This document shows positions 18,730 through 27,009 of a DNA stretch of 64,000 nucleotides, piece by piece. Numbering within the stretch: the first letter of the stretch is position 1; every line of letters begins with the position of its first letter. Made by a program: the position numbers and the translations under genes. The stretch comes from Sulfurivermis sp040755915 (lineage in GTDB: Bacteria; Pseudomonadota; Gammaproteobacteria; Thiohalomonadales; Thiohalomonadaceae). The stretch spans positions 9,368 through 73,367 of the forward strand of contig JBFLWM010000043.1 of NCBI GenBank assembly GCA_040755915.1, read 5' to 3'. The notes beneath the pieces were generated by a model. That model was not told where the DNA came from. It did not search any database and saw nothing but the letters and a program-made list of their open reading frames with translations.

Positions 18730-19497
18730 TTATATGACCTCGTTGGAGCGCCGGGTCAGTACCTCACAGCCGCTTTCGGTGACCAGGATGGTGTGCTCCC
18801 ACTGGGCCGACAGGCTGCGGTCCTTGGTCACCACGGTCCAGCCGTCGGGCAGCAGCTTGATGTGGCGCTTGCCGGCATTGACCATCGGCTCGATGGTGAA
18901 GGTCATCCCCGGGGTCAGCTCCAGTCCGGTGCCTGGGCTGCCGTAGTGCAGCACCTGCGGCTCCTCGTGGAAGTCCTTGCCGATGCCATGGCCACAGTAT
19001 TCGCGCACGATGGAGTAGCCGTTGGCCTCGGCATGGTGCTGGATGGCGTGGCCGATGTCGCCCAGGCGTACCCCCGGCCGCACCAGGCGGATGCCGACCA
19101 ACAGGCATTCATGGGCGATGCGGCACAGGCGCTCGGCCTTGATGGCCGGCTTGCCCACCAGAAACATCATGCTGGTGTCGCCATGGTAGCCGTCCTTGAT
19201 GACCGTGATGTCCAGATTGACGATGTCGCCATCCTTCAGCTCCCGGTCATTGGGGATGCCGTGGCAGACCTGGTGGTTGATGGAGGTGCAGATGGACTTG
19301 GGGAAGCCGTGGTAGTTGAGCGGCGCCGGGACGGCCTGCTGCACATTGACGATATAGTCGTGGCACAGCCGGTCCAGCTCGTCGGTGCTCACCCCGGGCT
19401 GCACGTGCGGCGCGATCATTTCCAGCACCTCGGCGGCCAGGCGGCCGGCCACGCGCATTTTGTCCTGTTCTTCCGGGGTCTTGATGGTGACGCTCAT
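18730..19497 (-). CDS. map: Methionine aminopeptidase, type I
   Basis: 255 residues that remove the initiator Met from nascent proteins. The pita-bread fold metal ligands are visible: Asp in VNLDITVIKDGYHGDTS (two Asp), His in CGHGIGKDFHEEP region, and Glu in FTIEPMV and near WTVVTKDRSLSAQWEHT. The ATG at 19497 has a CAGGA ribosome site. An upstream in-frame ATG at 19602 adds a Pro/Arg-rich extension that overlaps the promoter region and is not conserved. Divergence from rpsB and proximity to glnD match the usual gammaproteobacterial arrangement. Confidence 0.95.
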   Translation of the reverse strand: MSVTIKTPEEQDKMRVAGRLAAEVLEMIAPHVQPGVSTDELDRLCHDYIVNVQQAVPAPLNYHGFPKSICTSINHQVCHGIPNDRELKDGDIVNLDITVIKDGYHGDTSMMFLVGKPAIKAERLCRIAHECLLVGIRLVRPGVRLGDIGHAIQHHAEANGYSIVREYCGHGIGKDFHEEPQVLHYGSPGTGLELTPGMTFTIEPMVNAGKRHIKLLPDGWTVVTKDRSLSAQWEHTILVTESGCEVLTRRSNEVI

Positions 19498-19554
19498 GCA
19501 GCGATTCCTGGGGGGTTGCGGCCGTCGGACGGCCATATCGGGGCGGGTATGCCG

Positions 19555-19583
19555 TTGTTGCGGAACGGTGATTATGGTATAAA
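19555..19583 (+). promoter_or_regulatory. Candidate sigma-70 promoter for the rpsB operon
   Basis: TTGTTG at 19555-19560 and TATAAA at 19578-19583 are spaced by 17 bases, close to the sigma-70 consensus. Transcription would start near 19590, giving a leader of about 150 bases before rpsB. No better candidate is seen in the map-rpsB gap. Confidence 0.6.
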
Positions 19584-19654
19584 GCGCGGCTTCAATAGGC
19601 AAACCCGCGTTTATTGAGTTTTTGGTTTTTTAAATCCGCACACGTACCGTCACA

Positions 19655-19698
19655 CTGGCCGGGGTGCCTCCTGGGTGCATCACCCGGAGGTCGGCCAG
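19655..19698 (+). promoter_or_regulatory. Structured 5' leader of rpsB (probable S2 autoregulatory element)
   Basis: A nested hairpin: CTGGCCG (19655-19661) pairs with CGGCCAG (19692-19698). Inside it CCTCC (19667-19671) pairs with GGAGG (19686-19690), and GGGTG (19673-19677) pairs with CACCC (19681-19685) around a three-base loop. A conserved rpsB leader bound by S2 is known in gammaproteobacteria. The position, about 40 bases before the start codon, fits, but identity with that element is inferred from location and structure. Confidence 0.6.
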
Positions 19699-19739
19699 CG
19701 GGGTGCGTGGAGGCCCAACCCTAGTAGGAGTAGTTTGAA

Positions 19740-20474
19740 ATGGCAAACGTGACCATGCGTCAGATGCTGGAGGCCGGTGTTCATTTTGGCCACCAGACCC
19801 GTTACTGGAACCCGAAGATGGCCCCCTTCATCTTCGGCGCCCGCAACAAAGTCCACATCGTCAACCTGGAAAAGACCGTCCCGCTGTTCAATGACGCGAT
19901 GAATTTCCTGGGTTCGATGGCCGCCAAGCGCGGCAACATCCTGTTCGTCGGCACCAAGCGCCAGGCCCGCGACATCATTGCCGCCGAGGCGCAGCGTGCC
20001 GGCATGCCCTACGTCAATCACCGCTGGCTGGGCGGCATGCTGACCAACTTCAAGACCGTCAAGCAGTCCATCAAGCGCCTGAAGGACCTGGAGACGATGG
20101 AGCAGGACGGCAGCATGAACCGCGTCTCCAAGAAGGAAGCCCTGCTGATGCGCCGCGAAATCGACAAGCTGCAGCGCTCCATCGGCGGCATCAAGGACAT
20201 GGCCAGCCTGCCGGACGCCCTGTTCATCATCGACGTCGGCCATGAAAAGAACGCCATCGCCGAGGCCAAGACCCTGGGCATCCCGGTGATCGGCGTGGTC
20301 GATACCAACAACAGCCCGGACGGCGTCGACTACGTCATCCCCGGCAACGACGACGCCATCCGTGCCATCACCCTGTACGTGCAGGCCGCCGCCGACAACA
20401 TTCTGGCAGGCCGCAGCGCCTCCGGTGCCGGTGCCGTGGACGAGTTCGTTGAGGTCGAAGAAGCCGCCCGCTAA
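19740..20474 (+). CDS. rpsB: 30S ribosomal protein S2
   Basis: 244 residues, full-length S2. Diagnostic stretches are MRQMLEAGVHFGHQTRYWNPKM, split by the first conserved helix, then FVGTKRQARDII, NHRWLGGMLTN and LPDALFIIDVGHEKNAI. S2 binds the 30S body and recruits S1. It has a TAGGAG ribosome site and a structured leader upstream. tsf follows after an intergenic terminator-like hairpin, the standard rpsB-tsf arrangement. Confidence 0.98.
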   Translation: MANVTMRQMLEAGVHFGHQTRYWNPKMAPFIFGARNKVHIVNLEKTVPLFNDAMNFLGSMAAKRGNILFVGTKRQARDIIAAEAQRAGMPYVNHRWLGGMLTNFKTVKQSIKRLKDLETMEQDGSMNRVSKKEALLMRREIDKLQRSIGGIKDMASLPDALFIIDVGHEKNAIAEAKTLGIPVIGVVDTNNSPDGVDYVIPGNDDAIRAITLYVQAAADNILAGRSASGAGAVDEFVEVEEAAR

Positions 20475-20495
20475 GCCGGGAGGCGACCTGAAAAC

Positions 20496-20523
20496 AAAAA
20501 AAGGGGGCCAGGCCCCCTTTTTT
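20496..20523 (+). terminator. Terminator/attenuator between rpsB and tsf
   Basis: A run of seven A, then GGGGGCC, A, GGCCCCC and six T form a strong GC stem followed by a U tract, symmetric and thus usable on either strand. It lies 21 bases after the rpsB stop and 66 before tsf. Partial termination here would lower tsf relative to rpsB. Confidence 0.85.
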
Positions 20524-20589
20524 GAATGCATTGCCGAACCGGCGGCCGCGCCGCCGACAGATTTCCGATTTTCTAGCGAGGATTACAAG

Positions 20590-21477
20590 ATGGCTGAAAT
20601 TACTGCTGCCCTGGTCAAGGACCTCCGCGAGCGCACCGGCGCCGGCATGATGGAGTGCAAGAAGGCCCTGACGGAAACCAACGGCGACATCGAAGCCGCC
20701 ATCGAGCACATGCGCAAGGCCGGCATGGCCAAGGCCGACAAGAAGGCCGGCCGTACCGCCGCCGAGGGCCTGATCATCGTCAAGGCCGCTGCCGACGGCA
20801 AGCGCCTGGTGATGGTGGAAGTGAACTGCGAAACCGACTTCGTCACCAAGGGTGATGACTTCCGCAATTTCGCCGATGCGGTGGGCGAGGTGGCCCTGAG
20901 CTCCGGTGCCAACGATATCGATGCCCTGCTGGCTGCCAAGATGGCCGACGGCCTCACCGTGGCTGACGCCACCAAGGCGCTGATCGCCAAGATCGGCGAG
21001 AACTCCGCCGTGCGCCGCATGGTGGCCTACAACAGCGGCAACATTCTGGTGAACTACCTGCACGGCACCCGCATCGGCGTGGTGGTCGAGCTGCAGGGCG
21101 GCAGTGCCGAGCTGGCCCGCGACATCGCCATGCACGTGGCCGCCAGCCGTCCGCAGTGCGTGTCCGAGGAGCAGGTGCCGGCCGAGCTGATCGAGAAGGA
21201 GCGCGAGATCTACACCGCGCAGTCCGCCGACAGCGGCAAGCCCGCCGACATCATCGCCAAGATGGTCGATGGCCGCATCAAGAAGTTCCTCAAGGAAGTC
21301 ACCCTGCTGGGCCAGCCCTTCGTCAAGAACCCGGACGTCACCGTGGAGAAGCTGGTGAAGGATGCCGGTGCCAAGGTGATCGGCTTTACCCGCTTCGAGG
21401 TGGGTGAAGGCATCGAGAAGAAGACCGTCAACTTCGCCGAGGAAGTTGCCGCCCAGGCTGCTGCCACGAGCAAGTAA
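20590..21477 (+). CDS. tsf: Elongation factor Ts
   Basis: 295 residues, full-length EF-Ts, the guanine-nucleotide exchange factor for EF-Tu. The N-terminal UBA-like module MAEITAALVKDLRERTGAGM is followed by MECKKAL, then the core with NCETDFV and the coiled-coil region, ending in FTRFEVGEGIEKK. The ATG at 20590 has an AGGA site. An in-frame upstream start at 20362 lies inside rpsB and was rejected. pyrH begins three bases after its stop. Confidence 0.98.
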   Translation: MAEITAALVKDLRERTGAGMMECKKALTETNGDIEAAIEHMRKAGMAKADKKAGRTAAEGLIIVKAAADGKRLVMVEVNCETDFVTKGDDFRNFADAVGEVALSSGANDIDALLAAKMADGLTVADATKALIAKIGENSAVRRMVAYNSGNILVNYLHGTRIGVVVELQGGSAELARDIAMHVAASRPQCVSEEQVPAELIEKEREIYTAQSADSGKPADIIAKMVDGRIKKFLKEVTLLGQPFVKNPDVTVEKLVKDAGAKVIGFTRFEVGEGIEKKTVNFAEEVAAQAAATSK

Positions 21478-21480
21478 GCC

Positions 21481-22206
21481 ATGGGAGACGCCGCCAAACC
21501 GGTTTACCGCCGCGTTCTGCTCAAGCTGAGCGGCGAGGCCCTGATGGGCAAGCAGGGGTTCGGTATCGACCCCGAAGTCGCCGGCCGCATTGCCGGCGAG
21601 ATCGCCGCCGTGGTGCGGGCCGGGGTGCAGGTGGGCGTGGTGATTGGCGGCGGCAATATCTTCCGTGGCGTCAGTCTGGCGTCGTCCGGCATGGACCGTG
21701 CGGCGGCCGATCAGATCGGCATGTTGGCCACGGTGATCAACTCCCTGAATATGCAGGGGGCGCTGGAGAAGGAGGGGGTGCAGGTGAGGGTGATGTCGGC
21801 CCTGCCGATTCCCGCCGTGTGCGAGGATTTCGTGCGCAGCAAGGCCATCCGCCACCTGGAAAAGGGGCGGGTGGCGATCTTTGCCGCCGGTACCGGCAAC
21901 CCCTTCTTCACCACCGACTCGGCGGCCAGCCTGCGCGGCATCGAGATCAATGCCGACCTGGTGCTCAAGGCCACCAAGGTGGATGGTGTCTACAGCGCCG
22001 ATCCGGTGAAAGATCCGAGCGCGACACGCTACAGCCGACTGACCTATGACGAGGTACTGGCGCGCAAGCTGGAGGTGATGGATGCCACCGCCATCGTGCT
22101 GTGTCGTGATCACGCCATGCCGCTGCGCGTGTTCAACATGAACAAGGCGGGTGCCCTGATGAACATCATGCTGGGTCAGGACGAGGGTACCCAGGTCGAA
22201 GCCTGA
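21481..22206 (+). CDS. pyrH: UMP kinase
   Basis: 241 residues of the amino-acid-kinase fold, phosphorylating UMP to UDP. Visible motifs are YRRVLLKLSGEALMG (phosphate loop), VVIGGGNIFRG, GTGNPFFTTDSAA and KATKVDGVYSADP. The gene follows tsf by three bases and precedes frr by 17, the universal tsf-pyrH-frr order. Confidence 0.98.
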   Translation: MGDAAKPVYRRVLLKLSGEALMGKQGFGIDPEVAGRIAGEIAAVVRAGVQVGVVIGGGNIFRGVSLASSGMDRAAADQIGMLATVINSLNMQGALEKEGVQVRVMSALPIPAVCEDFVRSKAIRHLEKGRVAIFAAGTGNPFFTTDSAASLRGIEINADLVLKATKVDGVYSADPVKDPSATRYSRLTYDEVLARKLEVMDATAIVLCRDHAMPLRVFNMNKAGALMNIMLGQDEGTQVEA

Positions 22207-22223
22207 GGCTTTGGAGGAAACGC

Positions 22224-22781
22224 ATGCTCAACGACATCAAGAAAGACGCCGAGACACGCATGAAGAAGAGCGTGGATGCGCTCAAGGGTGAACTGACCAA
22301 GCTGCGTACCGGCCGTGCCCATCCCAGCCTGCTCGAACACATCACCGTTGACTATTACGGTTCCATGGTGCCGCTGAGCCAGGTGGGCAATATCGGTGTG
22401 GAAGACGCCCGCACCCTCACCATTACCGTGTGGGAGCGCAACATGATCCAGGTGGTGGAAAAGGCGATCCTCACTTCCGATCTGGGACTCAATCCCAACT
22501 CGGCCGGCACCGTGATCCGCATCCCGATGCCGCCGCTCACCGAGGAGCGCCGCCGCGAGCTGATCAAGGTGGTGCGTCACGAAGGTGAAGGTGCCAAGGT
22601 CGCCGTCCGCAACATCCGTCGTGATGCCAACAATGATCTCAAGGAGCTGCTCAAGGCCAAGGAGATCAACGAGGACGACGAACGCCGCGGCCAGGATGAA
22701 ATCCAGAAACTCACCGACCGCTACATTGTCGAAATCGACAAGGTCCTGGAGGGCAAGGAAAAGGACCTGATGGAAATTTGA
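22224..22781 (+). CDS. frr: Ribosome recycling factor
   Basis: 185 residues, standard length. It contains the long three-helix bundle signature (KLRTGRAHPSLLEHI near the N-terminus, then PLSQVGNI, IPMPPLTEERR, and VRNIRRDAN). The protein splits post-termination ribosomes with EF-G. A GGAGG ribosome site lies just before the ATG. It is followed by an unusual inverted CAAG/CTTG repeat before uppS. Confidence 0.98.
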   Translation: MLNDIKKDAETRMKKSVDALKGELTKLRTGRAHPSLLEHITVDYYGSMVPLSQVGNIGVEDARTLTITVWERNMIQVVEKAILTSDLGLNPNSAGTVIRIPMPPLTEERRRELIKVVRHEGEGAKVAVRNIRRDANNDLKELLKAKEINEDDERRGQDEIQKLTDRYIVEIDKVLEGKEKDLMEI

Positions 22782-22782
22782 G

Positions 22783-22883
22783 TTCCAAGTTACAAGTGGC
22801 AAGTGACAAGAGGGAAAGTCACTGGCGGGTGTTCAACTAACGGGGTTTTTCTTTTTGAAACTTGCAACTTGAAACTTGTAACT
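22783..22883. repeat. Inverted arrays of 7-base CAAG / CTTG units between frr and uppS
   Basis: Four units with CAAG every seven bases (22786, 22793, 22800, 22807) are followed about 50 bases later by three units with CTTG every seven bases (22861, 22868, 22875). The ends AGTTACAAGT and ACTTGTAACT are exact inverse complements. The whole can fold as a long imperfect hairpin with the 50-base spacer as loop. It occupies almost the entire frr-uppS gap and stands out from the GC-rich flanks. Confidence 0.7.
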
Positions 22884-22891
22884 ATCGTTCC

Positions 22892-23644
22892 ATGTCCGAC
22901 TCCGAACTGTATGCCCGCAAACTCCCGCGCCATGTGGCCATCATCATGGATGGCAACGGGCGCTGGGCACGCAAGCGCGGCCTGCCGCGCTTTGCCGGCC
23001 ACAAGGCCGGCATGGACAGCGTGCGTGCCATGGTCAAGGTGTGCCTCGCCCAGGGTATCGAATATCTGACCCTGTTTGCCTTCAGCAGCGAAAACTGGCG
23101 CCGTCCGGCGGAAGAAGTGGGGCTGCTGATGAATCTGTTCATGACCGCCCTCGACATGGAGGTCAAGAAGCTGCACAAGCACGGTGTGCGCCTGCGCATC
23201 GTCGGCGATTGCAGTGCCTTTGCCCCCGAGCTGCAGAAACGCATCGCTGCTGCCGAGGAACTCACGTCCGGCAATACTGCCCTCACCCTGATTATCGCCG
23301 CCAATTACGGCGGGCGCTGGGATATCACCCAGGCCTGCCGCATAGTGGCCGAGCAAGTGGCGCGCGGTGAGCTGGCGGCCGATGCCATCACTCCGGCAGT
23401 CATCGAAACACACCTCTCGTTGGCGGGATTGCCGGAACCGGATCTGTTCATCCGTACCGGCGGCGAGCAGCGCATCAGCAACTTCCTGCTCTGGCAACTG
23501 GCCTATACCGAACTCTATTTCACCCCGCTGCTGTGGCCTGAATTCGACGATCAGGCCTTCGCTGCAGCACTGGAATCCTTCGCCAGCCGGCAGCGGCGTT
23601 TTGGTCGCACCGGCGAGCAGGTGGAGCAATTGCTCGATGCTTAA
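22892..23644 (+). CDS. uppS: Undecaprenyl diphosphate synthase
   Basis: 250 residues, cis-prenyltransferase that extends farnesyl diphosphate to the C55 carrier lipid for cell-wall and O-antigen synthesis. HVAIIMDGNGRWA holds the catalytic Asp. Also seen are FAFSSENW, AANYGGRWDI and PDLFIRTGGEQRISNFLLWQ. The ATG at 22892 was chosen; a TTG at 22862 inside the repeat adds ten residues with no support. The stop overlaps the cdsA start by eight bases. Confidence 0.96.
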   Translation: MSDSELYARKLPRHVAIIMDGNGRWARKRGLPRFAGHKAGMDSVRAMVKVCLAQGIEYLTLFAFSSENWRRPAEEVGLLMNLFMTALDMEVKKLHKHGVRLRIVGDCSAFAPELQKRIAAAEELTSGNTALTLIIAANYGGRWDITQACRIVAEQVARGELAADAITPAVIETHLSLAGLPEPDLFIRTGGEQRISNFLLWQLAYTELYFTPLLWPEFDDQAFAAALESFASRQRRFGRTGEQVEQLLDA

Positions 23645-24458
23645 GTTGCGTGTAATCACGGCGCTGGTTCTGGCGCCTCTGGCCATCTGGGCTACGCTGG
23701 CGCTGCCTGGCCCCTGGTTTGCGGCCATGCTCGGTGTCATTTTCGTTCTGGGCGCCTGGGAGTGGTCACGCCTGGCTGGCCTGCAACACGTGGTCCTGCG
23801 CCACTTTTATGTGGCGGTCTTCGTTGGTGTCATGATTGCGCTGCTCAATCGCGACACGATCGGCTATCTGTTGTTCTTCGTCGCCGCCGCCGGCGTGCTG
23901 TGGTGGTGTGTGGCGCTGGTTCTGGTGCTGCGTTTTCCGCACGGCAGCACGCTGTGGAAGCGGTATCCCAGCCTGGTGAGTTTTGCCGGCATGCTGACCC
24001 TGCTGCCGGGCTGGGTCAGTCTGGCCGGCCTGCAGTGGCACACCGGGCCGCGCCACGCCTTGTTCGTCATGCTGCTGATCTGGGGCGCGGATGTCGGTGC
24101 CTATTTTGCCGGCCATGCCTTCGGTCGGCGCAAGCTGGCGCCGCAGGTCAGCCCCGGCAAGACCTGGGCTGGTGTCGGCGGTGCGATGGCTTCGACCCTG
24201 GTCATCACTCTGATCGGCACTCCGCTGCTTGGTTTGCCGCTGACGGCGCTTTCCTGGATGTTGCCCCTTGCCCTGGTTGTGGTGGCCGCGTCGATCGTTG
24301 GTGATCTGACCGAGAGCATGTTCAAGCGGCTCGCTGCGGTGAAGGACAGCGGCGGTCTGTTGCCAGGACATGGCGGTGTGCTCGACCGTATCGACAGCCT
24401 CACTGCGGCGGCTCCGGTGTTCGTGTTTGGATTCTTCCTCTGGCATGCACTGTCATGA
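23637..24458 (+). CDS. cdsA: Phosphatidate cytidylyltransferase (CDP-diglyceride synthase)
   Basis: 273 residues with about eight hydrophobic helices. The C-terminal signature is split as GDLTESMFKR and KDSGGLLPGHGGVLDRIDSL. The enzyme makes CDP-diacylglycerol, precursor of all phospholipids, in the inner membrane. Its ATG lies inside the end of uppS (eight-base overlap) and its stop overlaps dxr by four bases, so it is tightly coupled in the operon. Confidence 0.96.
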   Translation: MLKLRVITALVLAPLAIWATLALPGPWFAAMLGVIFVLGAWEWSRLAGLQHVVLRHFYVAVFVGVMIALLNRDTIGYLLFFVAAAGVLWWCVALVLVLRFPHGSTLWKRYPSLVSFAGMLTLLPGWVSLAGLQWHTGPRHALFVMLLIWGADVGAYFAGHAFGRRKLAPQVSPGKTWAGVGGAMASTLVITLIGTPLLGLPLTALSWMLPLALVVVAASIVGDLTESMFKRLAAVKDSGGLLPGHGGVLDRIDSLTAAAPVFVFGFFLWHALS

Positions 24459-25642
24459 TCGGTGTTACCGTACTCGGCGCCACCGGTTCGATTGGACGCA
24501 GCACGCTGGATGTGCTGGGACGGCACCGTGATCGTTATCGCGTGGTGGCCCTCACCGCCAACTGTCAGGTCGAGAAGCTGTACGAGCAGTGTCTGGAGTT
24601 TCGTCCCGCCTATGCCGTGATGGCTGATGCGGCGGCCGCCGAGCGGCTGGCGGCCCGCCTGCGTGACAGCGCGCCGGATATTACGGTGCTGGCGGGAACT
24701 GCCGGCCTGGAGCAGGTGGCTGCCCTGCCCGAGGTTGCGTATGTCATGGCGGCCATCGTGGGTGCGGCCGGTCTGTTGCCGACACTGGCCGCAGCGCGCG
24801 CCGGCAAGCATGTGCTGCTGGCCAACAAGGAGGCGCTGGTAATGTCGGGCCGCCTGTTCATGGAGGCGGTGCAGCAGAACAATGCCGTGCTGCTGCCCAT
24901 CGACAGCGAGCACAATGCCATCTTCCAGTGCATGCCCTCGGGTTTTTCCAATGGTTTCGAACGTGTCGGTGTACGCCGCATCCTGCTCACTGCCTCAGGC
25001 GGTCCGTTTCGCAACACGCCGCTCGAGCAGTTGGCTGCCGTTACTCCGGAGCAGGCGGTGGCCCATCCCAACTGGAGCATGGGGCGCAAGATATCGGTGG
25101 ATTCCGCCACGATGATGAACAAGGGGCTGGAGGTGATCGAGGCTTGCTGGTTGTTCAACACCACACCCGCACAGGTGCAGGTGGTGCTGCATCCGCAGAG
25201 CGTGATCCACTCGATGGTCGAGTATGTCGACGGTTCGGTGCTGGCGCAACTCGGTAATCCGGACATGCGCACACCCATCGCACACGCCCTGGCCTGGCCG
25301 GAGCGCATGGAGTCCGGTGTCGGCAGTCTCGATATCTTCAGTGTGGCGCGGCTGGATTTCAGTGCCCCCGATCTGAACCGCTTTCCCTGTCTGCGCCTCG
25401 CCGTGGAGGCGATGGAGTCCGGTGGAACCAGCTCGGCGATCCTCAATGCCGCCAACGAGATAGCGGTGGAGTCTTTCCTGCAGCGCCGTATCGCCTATAC
25501 CGCCATCCCTCAGGTGATCGAGACGGTACTGGCGGAAACCACGGCTCATGCCGCCGACAGCATGGAGCAAATTCTTGCCGATGACGCCGCTGCGCGCATG
25601 GCAGCGGAACGCCAGGTGGCGATGCGGAGTCTGAGGCACTGA
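24455..25642 (+). CDS. dxr: 1-deoxy-D-xylulose 5-phosphate reductoisomerase
   Basis: 395 residues, full length. The NADPH-binding GATGSIGRSTLDVL lies at the N-terminus. The catalytic metal and substrate regions include LPIDSEHNAIFQC, LTASGGPF and HPNWSMGRKISVDSATMMNK. It commits DXP to the MEP isoprenoid pathway; ispD and ispF are also in this window. Overlaps with cdsA (four bases) and rseP (one base, TGATG) show translational coupling. Confidence 0.97.
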   Translation: MIGVTVLGATGSIGRSTLDVLGRHRDRYRVVALTANCQVEKLYEQCLEFRPAYAVMADAAAAERLAARLRDSAPDITVLAGTAGLEQVAALPEVAYVMAAIVGAAGLLPTLAAARAGKHVLLANKEALVMSGRLFMEAVQQNNAVLLPIDSEHNAIFQCMPSGFSNGFERVGVRRILLTASGGPFRNTPLEQLAAVTPEQAVAHPNWSMGRKISVDSATMMNKGLEVIEACWLFNTTPAQVQVVLHPQSVIHSMVEYVDGSVLAQLGNPDMRTPIAHALAWPERMESGVGSLDIFSVARLDFSAPDLNRFPCLRLAVEAMESGGTSSAILNAANEIAVESFLQRRIAYTAIPQVIETVLAETTAHAADSMEQILADDAAARMAAERQVAMRSLRH

Positions 25643-27009
25643 TGCTGGATTTTCTGCTGACACCGCTGCTGTTCGTTCTCGCCATCAGTGTGCTGATTGC
25701 GGTGCACGAGTTCGGTCACTACTGGGTGGCACGGCGCATGGGTGTGAAGGTGCTGCGTTATTCCATCGGTTTTGGCAAGCCGTTGTGGCTGTGGCGTCGC
25801 GGACCCGATCAAACGGAGTATGTCATTGCCGCGATTCCGCTTGGCGGCTACGTCAAGATGCTGGACGAGCGTGAAGGCGAGGTGGCCCTGCACGAGCAGG
25901 ACCGTGCCTTCAACCGTCAGCCGTTGCGCAAGCGTACTGCCATCGTTGCCGCCGGTCCGTTGTTCAACCTGTTGTTTGCCGTGCTGGCCTACTGGCTGAT
26001 GTTTGTTGCCGGTACTCCGGGTATGCGCCCGCTGCTGGGGGAGATGGCGCCGTCGAGCCTGGCCTATCAGGCCGGCTTGCGCAGCGAACAGGAGGTGCTG
26101 GCGGTGGACGGGCGCGCCACGCCGACCTGGGGGGCGGTGCTGGAGTCGCTGTTGCCCTACGCCCTGCGCAAGGAGGCGGTATCTGTCACCGTGGATGATG
26201 GCGGCGTCGAATACCGTTATCAGCTTCCTCTCGACCAATTGCAGGGCGAGATGGACGCCGGCACCTTCAGCAAGGTCATTGGCCTGCAACCCTACCGCCC
26301 GCATATCGCGGCGGTTCTCGACGAGGTAGTGGCCGGGTCCGCAGCCGCCCGTGCGGGCCTGCAGGCGGGCGATGAAATTGTTGCCGTCGATGGCGTGGCC
26401 GTCGTCGATTGGGAGGCGCTGGTTCTCAAGGTGCGTGACCATCCCGATGTCGATCTGAAGTTCTTGGTGCGGCGCGGAATCGATGAGTTCGAAGTGCTGG
26501 TACGCCCGCAGGCGCACGGCACCGCAGGCGGGGCAGTGGGGCGCATCGGTGCCGGCGTCCGCCTTGACCCGCATCTGGCGGAGCGCCTGCGCAGCGAGTG
26601 GCGTCTCGGCCCCGTGGACGCCTTGGGTGCAGCCTTGCACAAGACCTGGGACATGTCGGCCCTGACCGTGCGCATGCTGGGCGAAATGGTGATCGGGCGG
26701 GTGTCGACGGAAAACATCAGCGGTCCGATCACGATTGCGGTCTACGCCAGGAGTTCCGCCCTGGCCGGCTTCGCGCAGTTTCTGGCCTTTCTGGCAGTGG
26801 TCAGCATCAGTCTCGGTGTATTGAACCTGCTGCCGGTACCGGTTCTCGACGGCGGTCATCTGCTGTTCTATCTGATTGAGGCAATCAAGGGCAGTCCGGT
26901 TTCGGAACAGACTGAAGCATTGGCAGCCCGCATCGGCATCGCGCTGATACTGCTGCTGATGACCCTGGCCATGTATAACGATGTGGCACGCCTGATGGGG
27001 GGAGAATGA
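25642..27009 (+). CDS. rseP: Site-2 intramembrane zinc protease RseP
   Basis: 455 residues. HEFGH at 21-25 provides two zinc ligands and the catalytic Glu, and the third ligand sits in NLLPVPVLDGGHL near the C-terminus. Two PDZ domains lie between them (about residues 105-190 and 205-290). RseP cleaves the anti-sigma factor RseA and remnant signal peptides, controlling sigma-E. It lies directly upstream of bamA, whose product's failure triggers that response. The stop overlaps the bamA ATG by four bases. Confidence 0.96.
   Translation: MLDFLLTPLLFVLAISVLIAVHEFGHYWVARRMGVKVLRYSIGFGKPLWLWRRGPDQTEYVIAAIPLGGYVKMLDEREGEVALHEQDRAFNRQPLRKRTAIVAAGPLFNLLFAVLAYWLMFVAGTPGMRPLLGEMAPSSLAYQAGLRSEQEVLAVDGRATPTWGAVLESLLPYALRKEAVSVTVDDGGVEYRYQLPLDQLQGEMDAGTFSKVIGLQPYRPHIAAVLDEVVAGSAAARAGLQAGDEIVAVDGVAVVDWEALVLKVRDHPDVDLKFLVRRGIDEFEVLVRPQAHGTAGGAVGRIGAGVRLDPHLAERLRSEWRLGPVDALGAALHKTWDMSALTVRMLGEMVIGRVSTENISGPITIAVYARSSALAGFAQFLAFLAVVSISLGVLNLLPVPVLDGGHLLFYLIEAIKGSPVSEQTEALAARIGIALILLLMTLAMYNDVARLMGGE

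Noticed and set aside
16350..18737. A 795-codon open frame opposite glnD
   Set aside because: Shadow of GlnD, no conserved motif.
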